DNA of 51,706 nt. Origin: Acidobacteria bacterium RIFCSPLOWO2_12_FULL_65_11. GTDB taxonomy: Bacteria > Acidobacteriota > Vicinamibacteria > Vicinamibacterales > CAVVIG01. The stretch is taken from positions 24,606 through 76,311 of the forward strand of contig MELA01000032.1 of NCBI GenBank assembly GCA_001767495.1, given 5' to 3'. A program made the position numbers and the translations under genes. This document shows positions 27,243 to 34,861 of the stretch, one piece after another. The stretch's first letter is position 1, and every line of letters begins with the position of its first letter. The notes beneath the pieces were generated by a model that worked only from the letters and a program-made list of their open reading frames with translations, did no database searches and was not told the origin of the DNA.

Positions 27243-27337
27243 CGAGACATCGTCTTGGTCAGGCGCACGCGCGCCTCGTGTGGTACAAGACCAAGCATCT
27301 GAGCAACTTATGCGGGATCGCACGACTGGAGGATGCG

Positions 27338-27667
27338 ATGCAGTTGATTAAGGCCATCGTCCGCCCTGACAAGGTGGACGTCGTGAAGGACGCGCTCGTC
27401 AAGTTGAGTGTGTCGGGGATGACCGTGACCGAGGTCCGCGGACACGGGAAACAGAAAGGCCACACAGCCGTCTACCGCGGCCAGGAGTACAACGTGAGCC
27501 TGCTGCCGAAGATGGAGATCGAAATGGTCGTCTCCGACGAGATCGTCGACGAAGCAGTCAGGGCAATCATTCAGGCCGCGCGCACGGGCGAAATTGGCGA
27601 CGGTCGCGTGTTCGTGCTCCCTGTGGGCCAGAGCTACCGGATCCGCACTGGCGAGTACGAGCAATAG
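27338..27667 (+). CDS. PII nitrogen regulatory protein, copy 2 (GlnK-like by context)
   Basis: A 109-residue PII protein starting MQLIKAIVRPDKVDVVKDAL. It keeps the T-loop Tyr51 ([13 protein letters not shown]), the B-loop [11 protein letters not shown] and the RGHGKQKGH motif. I start at the ATG at 27338, which has GGAGG a few bases upstream and gives the family's exact length; in-frame codons from 27185 cross the palindromic sites. Placement opposite amtB suggests the GlnK role of gating the ammonium channel, as in other bacteria, but the sequence itself does not separate GlnK from GlnB. No convincing sigma-54 site lies before it. Confidence 0.93.
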   Translation: MQLIKAIVRPDKVDVVKDALVKLSVSGMTVTEVRGHGKQKGHTAVYRGQEYNVSLLPKMEIEMVVSDEIVDEAVRAIIQAARTGEIGDGRVFVLPVGQSYRIRTGEYEQ

Positions 27668-27700
27668 CCCCAGTTCGGCACGCCAGGTAGGAACGGCATG

Positions 27701-27712
27701 GACAAATCTGTC
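27701..27712. promoter_or_regulatory. GACA-N4-TGTC palindrome, site 4 (porin upstream region)
   Basis: Perfect copy with centre AATC, followed at once by another GACA (27714) and a third (27734), in the 224-bp gap between glnB and the porin. It is 116 bases before the porin's sigma-54-like site, a usual enhancer distance. Confidence 0.6.
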
Positions 27713-27827
27713 TGACATTTCATATAAGTCGACATTATCGTAATATCTAGCGACCTTGACTAGCAGCCGGCCGCGTGATTTCAGCCAGTAAAGCGGCCTG
27801 GTCACGCGGCGACGCATGGGTCGGGCC

Positions 27828-27843
27828 TGGAGCCGGTCTTGCA
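27828..27843 (+). promoter_or_regulatory. Sigma-54-like promoter of the porin
   Basis: TGGAGCCGGTCTTGCA has a perfect TTGCA and the TGG and C of the -24 element, with correct GG-N10-GC spacing. Transcription would begin near 27855, ~37 bases before the porin start codon. Confidence 0.6.
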
Positions 27844-27891
27844 AGGCCGCGGGCCGAGCGCGTGTCCCATTCATCATCAACGGAGGTTCGT

Positions 27892-29163
27892 GTGATTAAG
27901 ATCGGCTTCAATCGACGTGGTGACCGAGTCAGTCTGGTCGTTGCAGGCGTTCTGCTCGCCGTGTTCTTTGCGGCACCGGCGGTCGCTCAGGAGAGCCGGC
28001 CGCTCAACAACATTGGAGCGCTCAAGCTGACCGCGCCGGTTCTTTGGGCGGCAGCGGGCACGCCGGCACCTGCGCCGGGTGGCGCGGCGCAGGCGCCGGT
28101 CGCCGAAGTCGCGTCGTTCTTCAGAGGCGTCGAGTTCACCGGCTTCGTGGACTTCTACTATCTCTACAACTTCAACACGCCGACCGCGAACAACACGCTG
28201 TTCCGCGCGTTCGACACGGCACACAACGCGTTTACGTTGCAGTTGGCAGAGTTGGCGCTCGAGAAGAAGCCGGTGTCGGACAGTCGCGCGGGGTATCGCC
28301 TCGACTTCCAGTACGGCCCGACGGCGACAGCCGTCAATCAGACGGCCGATCCGCTCAGTGGGGGCAATTTCCGCAATATTGAACAGGCGTACCTGAGCTA
28401 TCTCGCGCCGATTGGCTCTGGCCTGCAGTTAGACTTCGGCAAGTGGGTGACACAGCACGGTGCTGAAGTGATTGAAACGAGAGACAACTGGAACTACTCG
28501 CGGTCGTTGCTCTTCACGTGGCCCATCCCATTCCACCACACGGGCGTGCGCGCTCTGTACACCATCAACGATAAGGTCTCGGTGGCAGGGTCGCTCAGTA
28601 ACGGGTGGAATAACACGACCGACAACAACACGGGAAAGACGGTTGGCGCCGGCATCACGATCAAGCCGGTCTCGGACGTCACCGTGGTCGGGAATTACAT
28701 GGGCGGCCCGGAGCAGGCGGGTAACAACAGCAACTGGCGGAACCTGATCGATGCAACGCTCACCTTCCCCCTGACGTCGCAGGTCACGATCATGGGTAAT
28801 TACGATTACGCCCGTGAATCGTGTGCCACGGCGGGCTCGGCTCCTTGCACCGGCACAGCAACCAGGGTGACGGCACAGGGCGTGGCGGCATATCTCAAGT
28901 ATCAAGCGAACGATATGTTCGCGCTGGTGCCACGGTTTGAGTACTTCAGTGACAGCGACGGGGCCACGACAGGAACGGCGCAGAAACTGAAGGAAGGGAC
29001 TCTTACGATTGAGATGAAGCACATGAGCGGCGTGAGGTTCCTGATCGAGTATCGCCGCGACTGGTCCAACATCAACACCTGGGTTCAGGATGCGACCAAT
29101 ACCCCAGTCGACCACCAGGACACACTAACCTTCGGTCTGGTCTATGCGTTCGGGATGAACTAA
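27892..29163 (+). CDS. Outer-membrane beta-barrel porin (OmpL-like, BBP2 family)
   Basis: A 423-residue outer-membrane protein with a signal peptide (cleavage after APAVAQ) and many alternating beta strands, such as FTGFVDFYYLYNFN, RAGYRLDFQYGPTA and TFGLVYAFGMN at the C-terminus. The pattern SGLQLDFGKWVTQHGAEVIETRDNWNYSRSLL (partial, 28430-28520) resembles beta-barrel porin-2 proteins. I use the GTG at 27892 because GGAGG lies eight bases before it and the signal peptide then starts correctly; codons from 27775 would overlap the sigma-54-like site. The position beside amtB and glnB suggests it lets ammonium, urea or other small nitrogen compounds through the outer membrane, which is inference. 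Confidence 0.85.
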   Translation: MIKIGFNRRGDRVSLVVAGVLLAVFFAAPAVAQESRPLNNIGALKLTAPVLWAAAGTPAPAPGGAAQAPVAEVASFFRGVEFTGFVDFYYLYNFNTPTANNTLFRAFDTAHNAFTLQLAELALEKKPVSDSRAGYRLDFQYGPTATAVNQTADPLSGGNFRNIEQAYLSYLAPIGSGLQLDFGKWVTQHGAEVIETRDNWNYSRSLLFTWPIPFHHTGVRALYTINDKVSVAGSLSNGWNNTTDNNTGKTVGAGITIKPVSDVTVVGNYMGGPEQAGNNSNWRNLIDATLTFPLTSQVTIMGNYDYARESCATAGSAPCTGTATRVTAQGVAAYLKYQANDMFALVPRFEYFSDSDGATTGTAQKLKEGTLTIEMKHMSGVRFLIEYRRDWSNINTWVQDATNTPVDHQDTLTFGLVYAFGMN

Positions 29164-29195
29164 GGGGGGAATAACGATTAAACGTAGGGCGCGCG

Positions 29196-29226
29196 GACCG
29201 CAGAGAGTGCTGCACTCTCTGCGGTC
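29196..29226. terminator. Two-way terminator hairpin
   Basis: A perfect 15-bp stem (GACCGCAGAGAGTGC and its complement) with a one-base centre stands between the convergent porin and outer-membrane protein genes. On the plus strand TCAGCGTGTTTT follows, a weak T-run. Confidence 0.7.
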
Positions 29227-29258
29227 TCAGCGTGTTTTGCGTAAGCCGAAAACAGAAC

Positions 29259-29957
29259 TTAGAAATAGACAGCCATCGTGAAGACGCCCGACGAGGCGAT
29301 GCCGAGCAACTGTATGCTTCCGGTTTTTGTCGTCGTCGTCGTCGTACCGATCGTCACTTCCTGATCTTTCTGCGAAGTATTGGTGAATCCGAGCCTGTAC
29401 TCAGCCGAGAAGCTCACATCCTTGGTCACGAAGAACTCGAACCCCATCAGGCCGAAGACTCCTATATTGCTGCCACCCTGATAGCCCACGCCGCCGATGT
29501 TCTCGCCAGCGCCATTGTTCTTGATGGTGGTCTGAGCGCCAGGAGGGTTGCCAACGAGCGCGTTCTTGGATTCCGTGCTGGTCGTCGAGAACGCGACGCC
29601 CCCTCCGTAGTAGGGGCTCAACCTGGCAGTGCGCAGGTGACGCTCCAAGGCGACCGAGGCTCCAATCGTTGTGGCGTCCTGGCTGCCGTTCACGCCGGTG
29701 TTCGGAGCCACCGGATTGGTCAGAATATCCCTGTTCGCCTTTGCAAGCTGTAAGGAACCGCGAATCGCCGTCATTTCCGACAGGAAGTACTTGAGCCCCG
29801 CGCCTCCCTGAAAGTTGTTTGCGCGAATAAAGTTCAACCCGTCGAATTCGAACAACAGGGCCTTCGTTCCAGCAGCCACGGTCGGCGTGACTTCCTGTCC
29901 ATAGCAGACGGAGCTCGTCAGAACAAATACTGCTGCAGCGGCCACGATCTTACGCAT
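29259..29957 (-). CDS. Small outer-membrane beta-barrel protein
   Basis: A 232-residue protein with a signal peptide (MRKIVAAAAVFVLTSSVCYG, cleavage near residue 20) and amphipathic strands typical of eight-stranded barrels, ending in VYF, the aromatic C-terminus recognised by the BAM machinery. The ATG at 29957 has GGAG seven bases upstream; in-frame codons from 30083 lack family sequence. A loop with TTTTTTKTG, plus STTSTESKN, looks like variable surface loops. No function can be assigned. A housekeeping promoter is visible upstream. Confidence 0.8.
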   Translation of the reverse strand: MRKIVAAAAVFVLTSSVCYGQEVTPTVAAGTKALLFEFDGLNFIRANNFQGGAGLKYFLSEMTAIRGSLQLAKANRDILTNPVAPNTGVNGSQDATTIGASVALERHLRTARLSPYYGGGVAFSTTSTESKNALVGNPPGAQTTIKNNGAGENIGGVGYQGGSNIGVFGLMGFEFFVTKDVSFSAEYRLGFTNTSQKDQEVTIGTTTTTTKTGSIQLLGIASSGVFTMAVYF

Positions 29958-30055
29958 CGTTGATCTCCATGTTGTAGGGGGGGAAGGTTTTCCATCGCTT
30001 GCCTGCTGGCGACGATGGTTACTTTGACGTCGTCCAACACGTATCGTCCAACAAA

Positions 30056-30083
30056 TTTGTATCGACAAGGGCAGCATTGTCAA
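30056..30083 (-). promoter_or_regulatory. Housekeeping-type promoter of the outer-membrane protein
   Basis: On the minus strand a perfect TTGACA (30078-30083) and TACAAA (30056-30061) are 16 bases apart. A long leader of ~90 bases would follow. Overlapping GACA and TGTC half-sites are spaced ten bases apart here, unlike the N4 sites of the nitrogen block. Confidence 0.5.
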
Positions 30084-30141
30084 GTATCCGGCAACTTGTC
30101 AGCACGCGAGCATCGACGTGAGGCCTCGGGGCCGGTCTCGC

Positions 30142-31023
30142 TCAGTGCGTCAGCGCGTACAGCACGACGTTGACGCCGACAGCGTAGCCGTCAGGCGAGA
30201 AGCGCTCGAAGTACTCCCGGTTCTCCCCTTCACGCTCCCACGTGTCGGAGATGTCCGTGTTGTGCGTCATCACGACCATCAGGCGTCCCTTGTGGTCCTG
30301 GATGCCGCGGAAGTCCACGCGCTGGCTGTCGTAGCCGCGCTCGGACACGTCGCCGCTGCTGCGGTACCAGAATTGGATTGAGGACACTTGTGGGACCGAC
30401 TTCACGTTGTACAACGTGTGCAGGATTGGATGGTCCGGCGGAATGTCGAAGACAGGGTATTCACCCGGAGGCAGCACGCGGGCGATGGTGTCCTGCCAGC
30501 GCTCCCACGCGAGCGAGCCCCAGAAATCGTCGACCCACAGCAATCCGCCTTTGAGGAGATAGGTTCGCAGGCTCTCGATCTCGTCCTGGTCGAGCGCTGC
30601 CGTGCCGACGTCCTCCATGAAGAGCATCGGGCAATGGAAGAGCAGCGGATCGGTGAGGCGCACGACGACGTTGTCCGGTTGCCGGTTTGAGGCCAGCTTG
30701 ACGCTCACGAATGTCAGTTCGGCGAGGCGCACCGAGAAATTATTGTCGGCGGCTGGGAAGTCGGTGTTCCAGCCAGACCCGCCGGGCTCGCGATAATCGC
30801 TCGTGAAAAACCCCCGGCAGTAATTCCAGGAGCCATCGAAGCTTTGCGGCGTCGCCCACTTGGGAGCCCCGCGGAAGCCGCCGCCTCCACCCAGAATGAT
30901 CTGCTGAGCGTACGCAGCGGTGGCCGTCACGGTCAGCGCGACGATGCAGGCAGTCGCCAGTCGGCGAGAGGTTCCGGTGGCACGTGGCACTGGAGCGGCG
31001 ATCATACCACTTGATTCCCGCAT
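30142..31023 (-). CDS. DUF4159 domain secreted protein
   Basis: A 293-residue protein with a signal peptide (cleavage near YAQQ). The body matches DUF4159: WNYCRGFFTSDYREPGG, LAELTFVSVKL, LLFHCPMLFMEDVG, TYLLKGGLLWVDDFWG and VMTHNTDISDTWERE. Such proteins have a ThuA/glutamine-amidotransferase-like fold and often sit with MoxR/DUF58 genes; biochemical function is unknown. I use the ATG at 31023 because it overlaps the stop of an upstream methyltransferase remnant (TGATG), an inherited coupling; an ATG at 31005 is the alternative. Confidence 0.8.
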   Translation of the reverse strand: MRESSGMIAAPVPRATGTSRRLATACIVALTVTATAAYAQQIILGGGGGFRGAPKWATPQSFDGSWNYCRGFFTSDYREPGGSGWNTDFPAADNNFSVRLAELTFVSVKLASNRQPDNVVVRLTDPLLFHCPMLFMEDVGTAALDQDEIESLRTYLLKGGLLWVDDFWGSLAWERWQDTIARVLPPGEYPVFDIPPDHPILHTLYNVKSVPQVSSIQFWYRSSGDVSERGYDSQRVDFRGIQDHKGRLMVVMTHNTDISDTWEREGENREYFERFSPDGYAVGVNVVLYALTH

Positions 31024-31170
31024 CAATAAACGCCAGGAAATATCCGCCGCACGCCTCGCATGTAATCGCGGTAGCGATTCCCATATGCCTGAAGAAACAC
31101 TTCTTCCTCCGCCCGCGCGCGGAGATCACCACCAAGCGCCAATAGTACTGCCGCCGCGGCGGAGCCACAC
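31023..31170 (-). pseudogene. C-terminal remnant of an isoprenylcysteine methyltransferase-like (ICMT) gene
   Basis: In the frame ending at TGA 31025-31023 the minus strand reads GSAAAAVLLALGGDLRARAE and on through EEEVFLQAYGNRYRDYMRGV to RRIFPGVY and stop. The EExFL..YG..Y..Y...V.R..P pattern is the usual C-terminus of ICMT/phospholipid-methyltransferase-family membrane proteins. Nothing upstream in this frame continues it, because it runs into the P-type ATPase remnant in another frame. Only ~48 codons survive and no start is present. Confidence 0.55.
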
Positions 31171-31371
31171 CACAGGACTTGCGAACTGCTGCGCAAATAG
31201 GGTCAGGGGGGAGCGTGGGCGCTCGCGGCGAATCTCGTTGGGTCCAGACGTGCCGAGGCGTCGCGCCGCCTCTGGACTCGACAATCCCAATAGAGGCACA
31301 CAAGATGCGGCGGCGCTTTCCTGGCTCGCGGGCGCAACCGATGGTGGCGCGCTCACCGCCAGCAGGATCAT
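31126..31371 (-). pseudogene. N-terminal remnant of a P-type cation ATPase, coupled to the RND pump gene
   Basis: A residual frame of 81 codons. After its start it reads LGLSSPEAARRLGTSGPNEI and SPLTLFAQQFASPVVWL, the cation-ATPase N-terminal domain and start of the first membrane helix, then turns into unrelated GGSTIGAWW and stops. The ATG at 31371 overlaps the TGA of the RND pump gene (ATGA), so an intact ATPase gene once followed the pump in the operon. The body of the ATPase (P-domain DKTGT, ATP site) is missing. The break lies near 31165-31180, where the ICMT remnant takes over. Confidence 0.7.
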
Positions 31372-34300
31372 GCGAGACCTCGTGATGACGCGGTGGTGTC
31401 CAACGAACTTGGAACGGCGACGAGTGCGGCCCGGACCTGGTGCCTTCGCCACATGGCATAGGCCGCCGGGAGCACGAGCAGTGTCAGGATCAGGCAGGAC
31501 CAGAGCCCGCCCACGACGGGAGCGGCCGTTCGGGCCGACACATCCGCGCCGACGCCGGATTCCCACAAGAGCGGCATCAGCCCGAGCACCGTGGTGGCGA
31601 CGGTCATCACGAGGGGGCGCACGCGCGCGGCGGCCCCTTCGACGACCGCCGCGTCCACATCGTCCGGCGTCCGGATCCGACCTTCACTCATGTAGCGCGC
31701 AAACGCCTCGTCCAGGTACACGACCATGACGATTCCTGTTTCGGCCGCGACGCCAGCCACGGCGATAATGCCGACCCATACCGCGGTCGACAGGTTGTAG
31801 TCCATGAAGGCGAGGAGCCAGACGCTGCCGGCAACAGCGAATGGGAGGCTGCACAGCACGAGGAACGTTTGAGACCAACCGCGCATGGACAGGTACAAGA
31901 GCCCGATGACCAAGAGCAGTGTGAGAGGCAGCACGTACCGCAGCCGCTCCTCCATTTCAGCCAGAAACTCGTACTGGCCGGTCCACTGCAGGCGATAGCC
32001 GGGGGGAAGCGTCAACTGGGAGCCCACCAGCGCCTTTGCGTCGTTGACCCATCCGCCGAGGTCACGCACCGAGGTATCGATGTCGACGAACACGTAGCCG
32101 ACGAGGACGCCGTTCTCGTCCTTGATCATGGGCGGCCCCGTGGTCACGCGAACGTCCGCCAGCTCGCCGAGCGGCACCGCCGCAGCCGGCTGGCGCCACC
32201 GCTCGAGAAAATCGGGCGCGATCGGGCCACCGTCCATCGGCACACTCGCAGCCCCGGCGGCCACGGGGGCCGCGCCACTCATGCCCTGACGCGCGGCCCC
32301 GCCACCGGACATGCCGCCCATGCCAGGCGAAGCGCCCGCACTGGCGCCCGCACTGGCTGAGCTCATGGCCGCCGTCGTGGGACTCGCACCCGCACCGGTG
32401 TTGCCGCCGCCAAATTCGGCCACCGATGTGGCGGATTGCACGGGGACGAGAATCGAGCGAATCGCCTCTGGATCGGACCGTAGATCGGACGCAAATCTGA
32501 CGTTGATCGTGAACCGCGCACGGCCAGCCACGGTCGTCGATACCGTCATGCCGCCGATGGCTGCTTCGACGACGTTCTGCACGTCTCGTACGGTGAGGCC
32601 GTAGCGTGCGATTGCCTCGCGGTTTGGCACGATGTCGACGTATTCGCGTCCGGTTTGTCGCTCGGCAAAGGTGCTCCGTGTGCCGGCGACCTGCCGGAGC
32701 AATCCCTCGAGCGCCACGCTCACGCGCTCGATTTCGTTCAGATCGTCCCCGAACACCTTCACGCCGACCGGCGTGCGCACCCCGGTCGTGAGCATGTCAA
32801 TGCGGGTCCGAATCGGTGGCGCGACGGCCATCTGGTATCCCGGCATGCGCAGCGCCTGCGCCAGGTCACCTGAGAGCTCGCTGAGCGTCCGGGCTCGCTC
32901 CTCCGGCCAGACCCGCCGCAAGCCCGCCTTCGTCCACTCAGGCGCCCACGCGCTGTACCACCGGTCGGTCGGTCGCGTCGGCCACTCGTCGTTCGGCTTC
33001 AGCGTCACGACCGACTCGATCATGTCGAGCTGCGCCGGGTCGGTGGCCGTTTCGGCGCGTCCTGCCTTGCCGTGCACCGAGACGACTTCGGGGAAGCTCA
33101 TGATGATGCGGTCCTGCGCACCGAGCGCCCGGCGCGCCTCTTCGATCGAGATCCCGGGTAAGGTCGTCGGCATCACCAGCAGGGAGCCTTCGTCGAGCGG
33201 TGGCATGAACTCGGAGCCGAGGCGCTCGAAGACGGGGATCGTGGCCAACATGAGCACAGTCGCCGCCACGACCACGGGCGCGCGGAATCGGACCACCACC
33301 CGGGCAATCGGCCGGTACGCGGAGGTGAGCGCGCGACTCACGGGGTTGGTGAGCTCTGTGCGGAAGCGGCCCCTCAAGAGCAGCACCATCAGGGGCGGCG
33401 CGAGGGTGATTGACAGGATCGACGCCGCGAACATCGCGAACGTTTTTGTGTAGGCCAGGGGTTTGAACAGGCGACCGGCCTGACCCGTCAGCGTGAAGAT
33501 CGGCAGGAAGCTGATGGTAATCAGCAACAGCGAGAAGAAAATAGGCCGTCCGACTTCTTTGCACGCGTCGACGACGATCCGTTTTCGGTCGGATCCCGGA
33601 GGCGCAGCAGCGAGCCGGACGTGCGCGTTCTCGGTCAGCACGATCGCGGCGTCGGCCAGCTCGCCGATCGCGATGGCGATGCCGCCGAGCGACATGATGT
33701 TGGAGGTCAGACCGAGATACCGAATCCCGATGAACGAGAGCAGCACCGAGAGCGGCAGCACAATGATGACCACGAGTGCGGACCGCACGTGGAACAGAAA
33801 GATAATGCAGATGAGGCCAACGATGACGCCTTCCTGGATGAGCGTGTTGGTCAGCGTCGCGATCGAGCCACGGATGAGGCCGGACCGGTCGTACGTCGGT
33901 ACGAGGCGTACGCCCTCCGGAAGCCGGAGCGTCGCGATTTGCGCCTCGACCGCTTCGATGACGCGGAGCGCGTTCGAGCCGATGCGCATGACCACAATCC
34001 CGCCGACGGCCTCGCCCGTGCCGTTCCAATCCGCCGCGCCCCTGCGGATTTCCGGGCCGTAGCGCACCACCGCGACGTCCCGGACGCGAACAGGAGTTCC
34101 ACCCGGACCCACCGTGACGACGCTCTGTTCGAGGTCGGCGAGCCCCTTGACGTATCCACGCCCGCGCAGGATGTACTCACGGCCGGCCAGCTCGAGGACG
34201 CGCGCCCCTACTTCCGCGTTCGCGTCACTAACCGCCCGGGTCAGGTCGCCGAGCGTGAGACCGTAGGCCACCAGCCGATTCGGGTCGATGACAATCTGGT

Positions 34301-34859
34301 ACTGCCGCTCGAACCCACCGAGTGACGCCACTTCGGCCACGCCGGCCACGGCCTGCAAGGCCGGACGGACCGTGAAGTCCTGAAGCGCACGCAGTTCCGC
34401 CAGATCCATCCGCCCGGTGCTGTCGTGCAGGACGTACTGGTAGACCCATCCGACACCGCTCGCGTCGGGGCCGAGCGTGGGCGAGACGTCCGGAGGCAGC
34501 AGCGACTGCACCCGCCCGAGCTGCTCGAGCACACGGGTCCGCGCCCAGTAGATGTCGGTGCCGTCGCTGAAGATGGCGTAGATGAAGCTCATGCCGAACA
34601 TCGAGTAGCCGCGGACCGTCACCACGCCAGGCGTGCTTTGCAGAGCTCGGACGAGCGGGTAAGTGATTTGGTCTTCGACCAGATCCGGGCTGCGCCCCAT
34701 CCACTCGGTGTAGAGAATGACCTGCGGGTCGGAGAGGTCGGGCACGGCGTCGAGCGGCGTCTTGCGCGCCGAATCGACAGCCCAGAGTGCCAGCACGAGC
34801 ACCGCGCCAAAGACGACAACGCGATGTCGAACCGACAGCTCGATGATGCGTTCGACCAT
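31368..34859 (-). CDS. cusA: Heavy-metal RND efflux pump (CusA/CzcA family)
   Basis: An 1163-residue inner-membrane proton-driven pump, longer than the usual ~1040. Family blocks are clear: DLSDPQVILYTEWMGRSPDL, GGIAIAIGELADAAIVLTEN (proton-relay Asp), MPTTLPGISIEEARRALG, KAGRAETATDPAQLDM, and RTRIDMLTTGVRTPVGVKV, the cleft motif of monovalent-metal exporters. These favour Cu(I)/Ag(I) over the divalent CzcA type, an inference. Residues ~813-875 are a Gly/Ala/Ser/Met-rich insert absent from standard CusA, placed just before PLGELADVRV in the periplasmic porter domain. It starts two bases after cusB. The start of a lost ATPase gene overlaps its stop. Confidence 0.9.
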   Translation of the reverse strand: MVERIIELSVRHRVVVFGAVLVLALWAVDSARKTPLDAVPDLSDPQVILYTEWMGRSPDLVEDQITYPLVRALQSTPGVVTVRGYSMFGMSFIYAIFSDGTDIYWARTRVLEQLGRVQSLLPPDVSPTLGPDASGVGWVYQYVLHDSTGRMDLAELRALQDFTVRPALQAVAGVAEVASLGGFERQYQIVIDPNRLVAYGLTLGDLTRAVSDANAEVGARVLELAGREYILRGRGYVKGLADLEQSVVTVGPGGTPVRVRDVAVVRYGPEIRRGAADWNGTGEAVGGIVVMRIGSNALRVIEAVEAQIATLRLPEGVRLVPTYDRSGLIRGSIATLTNTLIQEGVIVGLICIIFLFHVRSALVVIIVLPLSVLLSFIGIRYLGLTSNIMSLGGIAIAIGELADAAIVLTENAHVRLAAAPPGSDRKRIVVDACKEVGRPIFFSLLLITISFLPIFTLTGQAGRLFKPLAYTKTFAMFAASILSITLAPPLMVLLLRGRFRTELTNPVSRALTSAYRPIARVVVRFRAPVVVAATVLMLATIPVFERLGSEFMPPLDEGSLLVMPTTLPGISIEEARRALGAQDRIIMSFPEVVSVHGKAGRAETATDPAQLDMIESVVTLKPNDEWPTRPTDRWYSAWAPEWTKAGLRRVWPEERARTLSELSGDLAQALRMPGYQMAVAPPIRTRIDMLTTGVRTPVGVKVFGDDLNEIERVSVALEGLLRQVAGTRSTFAERQTGREYVDIVPNREAIARYGLTVRDVQNVVEAAIGGMTVSTTVAGRARFTINVRFASDLRSDPEAIRSILVPVQSATSVAEFGGGNTGAGASPTTAAMSSASAGASAGASPGMGGMSGGGAARQGMSGAAPVAAGAASVPMDGGPIAPDFLERWRQPAAAVPLGELADVRVTTGPPMIKDENGVLVGYVFVDIDTSVRDLGGWVNDAKALVGSQLTLPPGYRLQWTGQYEFLAEMEERLRYVLPLTLLLVIGLLYLSMRGWSQTFLVLCSLPFAVAGSVWLLAFMDYNLSTAVWVGIIAVAGVAAETGIVMVVYLDEAFARYMSEGRIRTPDDVDAAVVEGAAARVRPLVMTVATTVLGLMPLLWESGVGADVSARTAAPVVGGLWSCLILTLLVLPAAYAMWRRHQVRAALVAVPSSLDTTASSRGLA

Positions 34860-34861
34860 GG

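Noticed and set aside
27280-27300. Sigma-54 promoter for the second glnB (TGGTAC...AAGCA)
   Set aside because: The GG to GC spacing is 11, not 10, and TTGC is missing.
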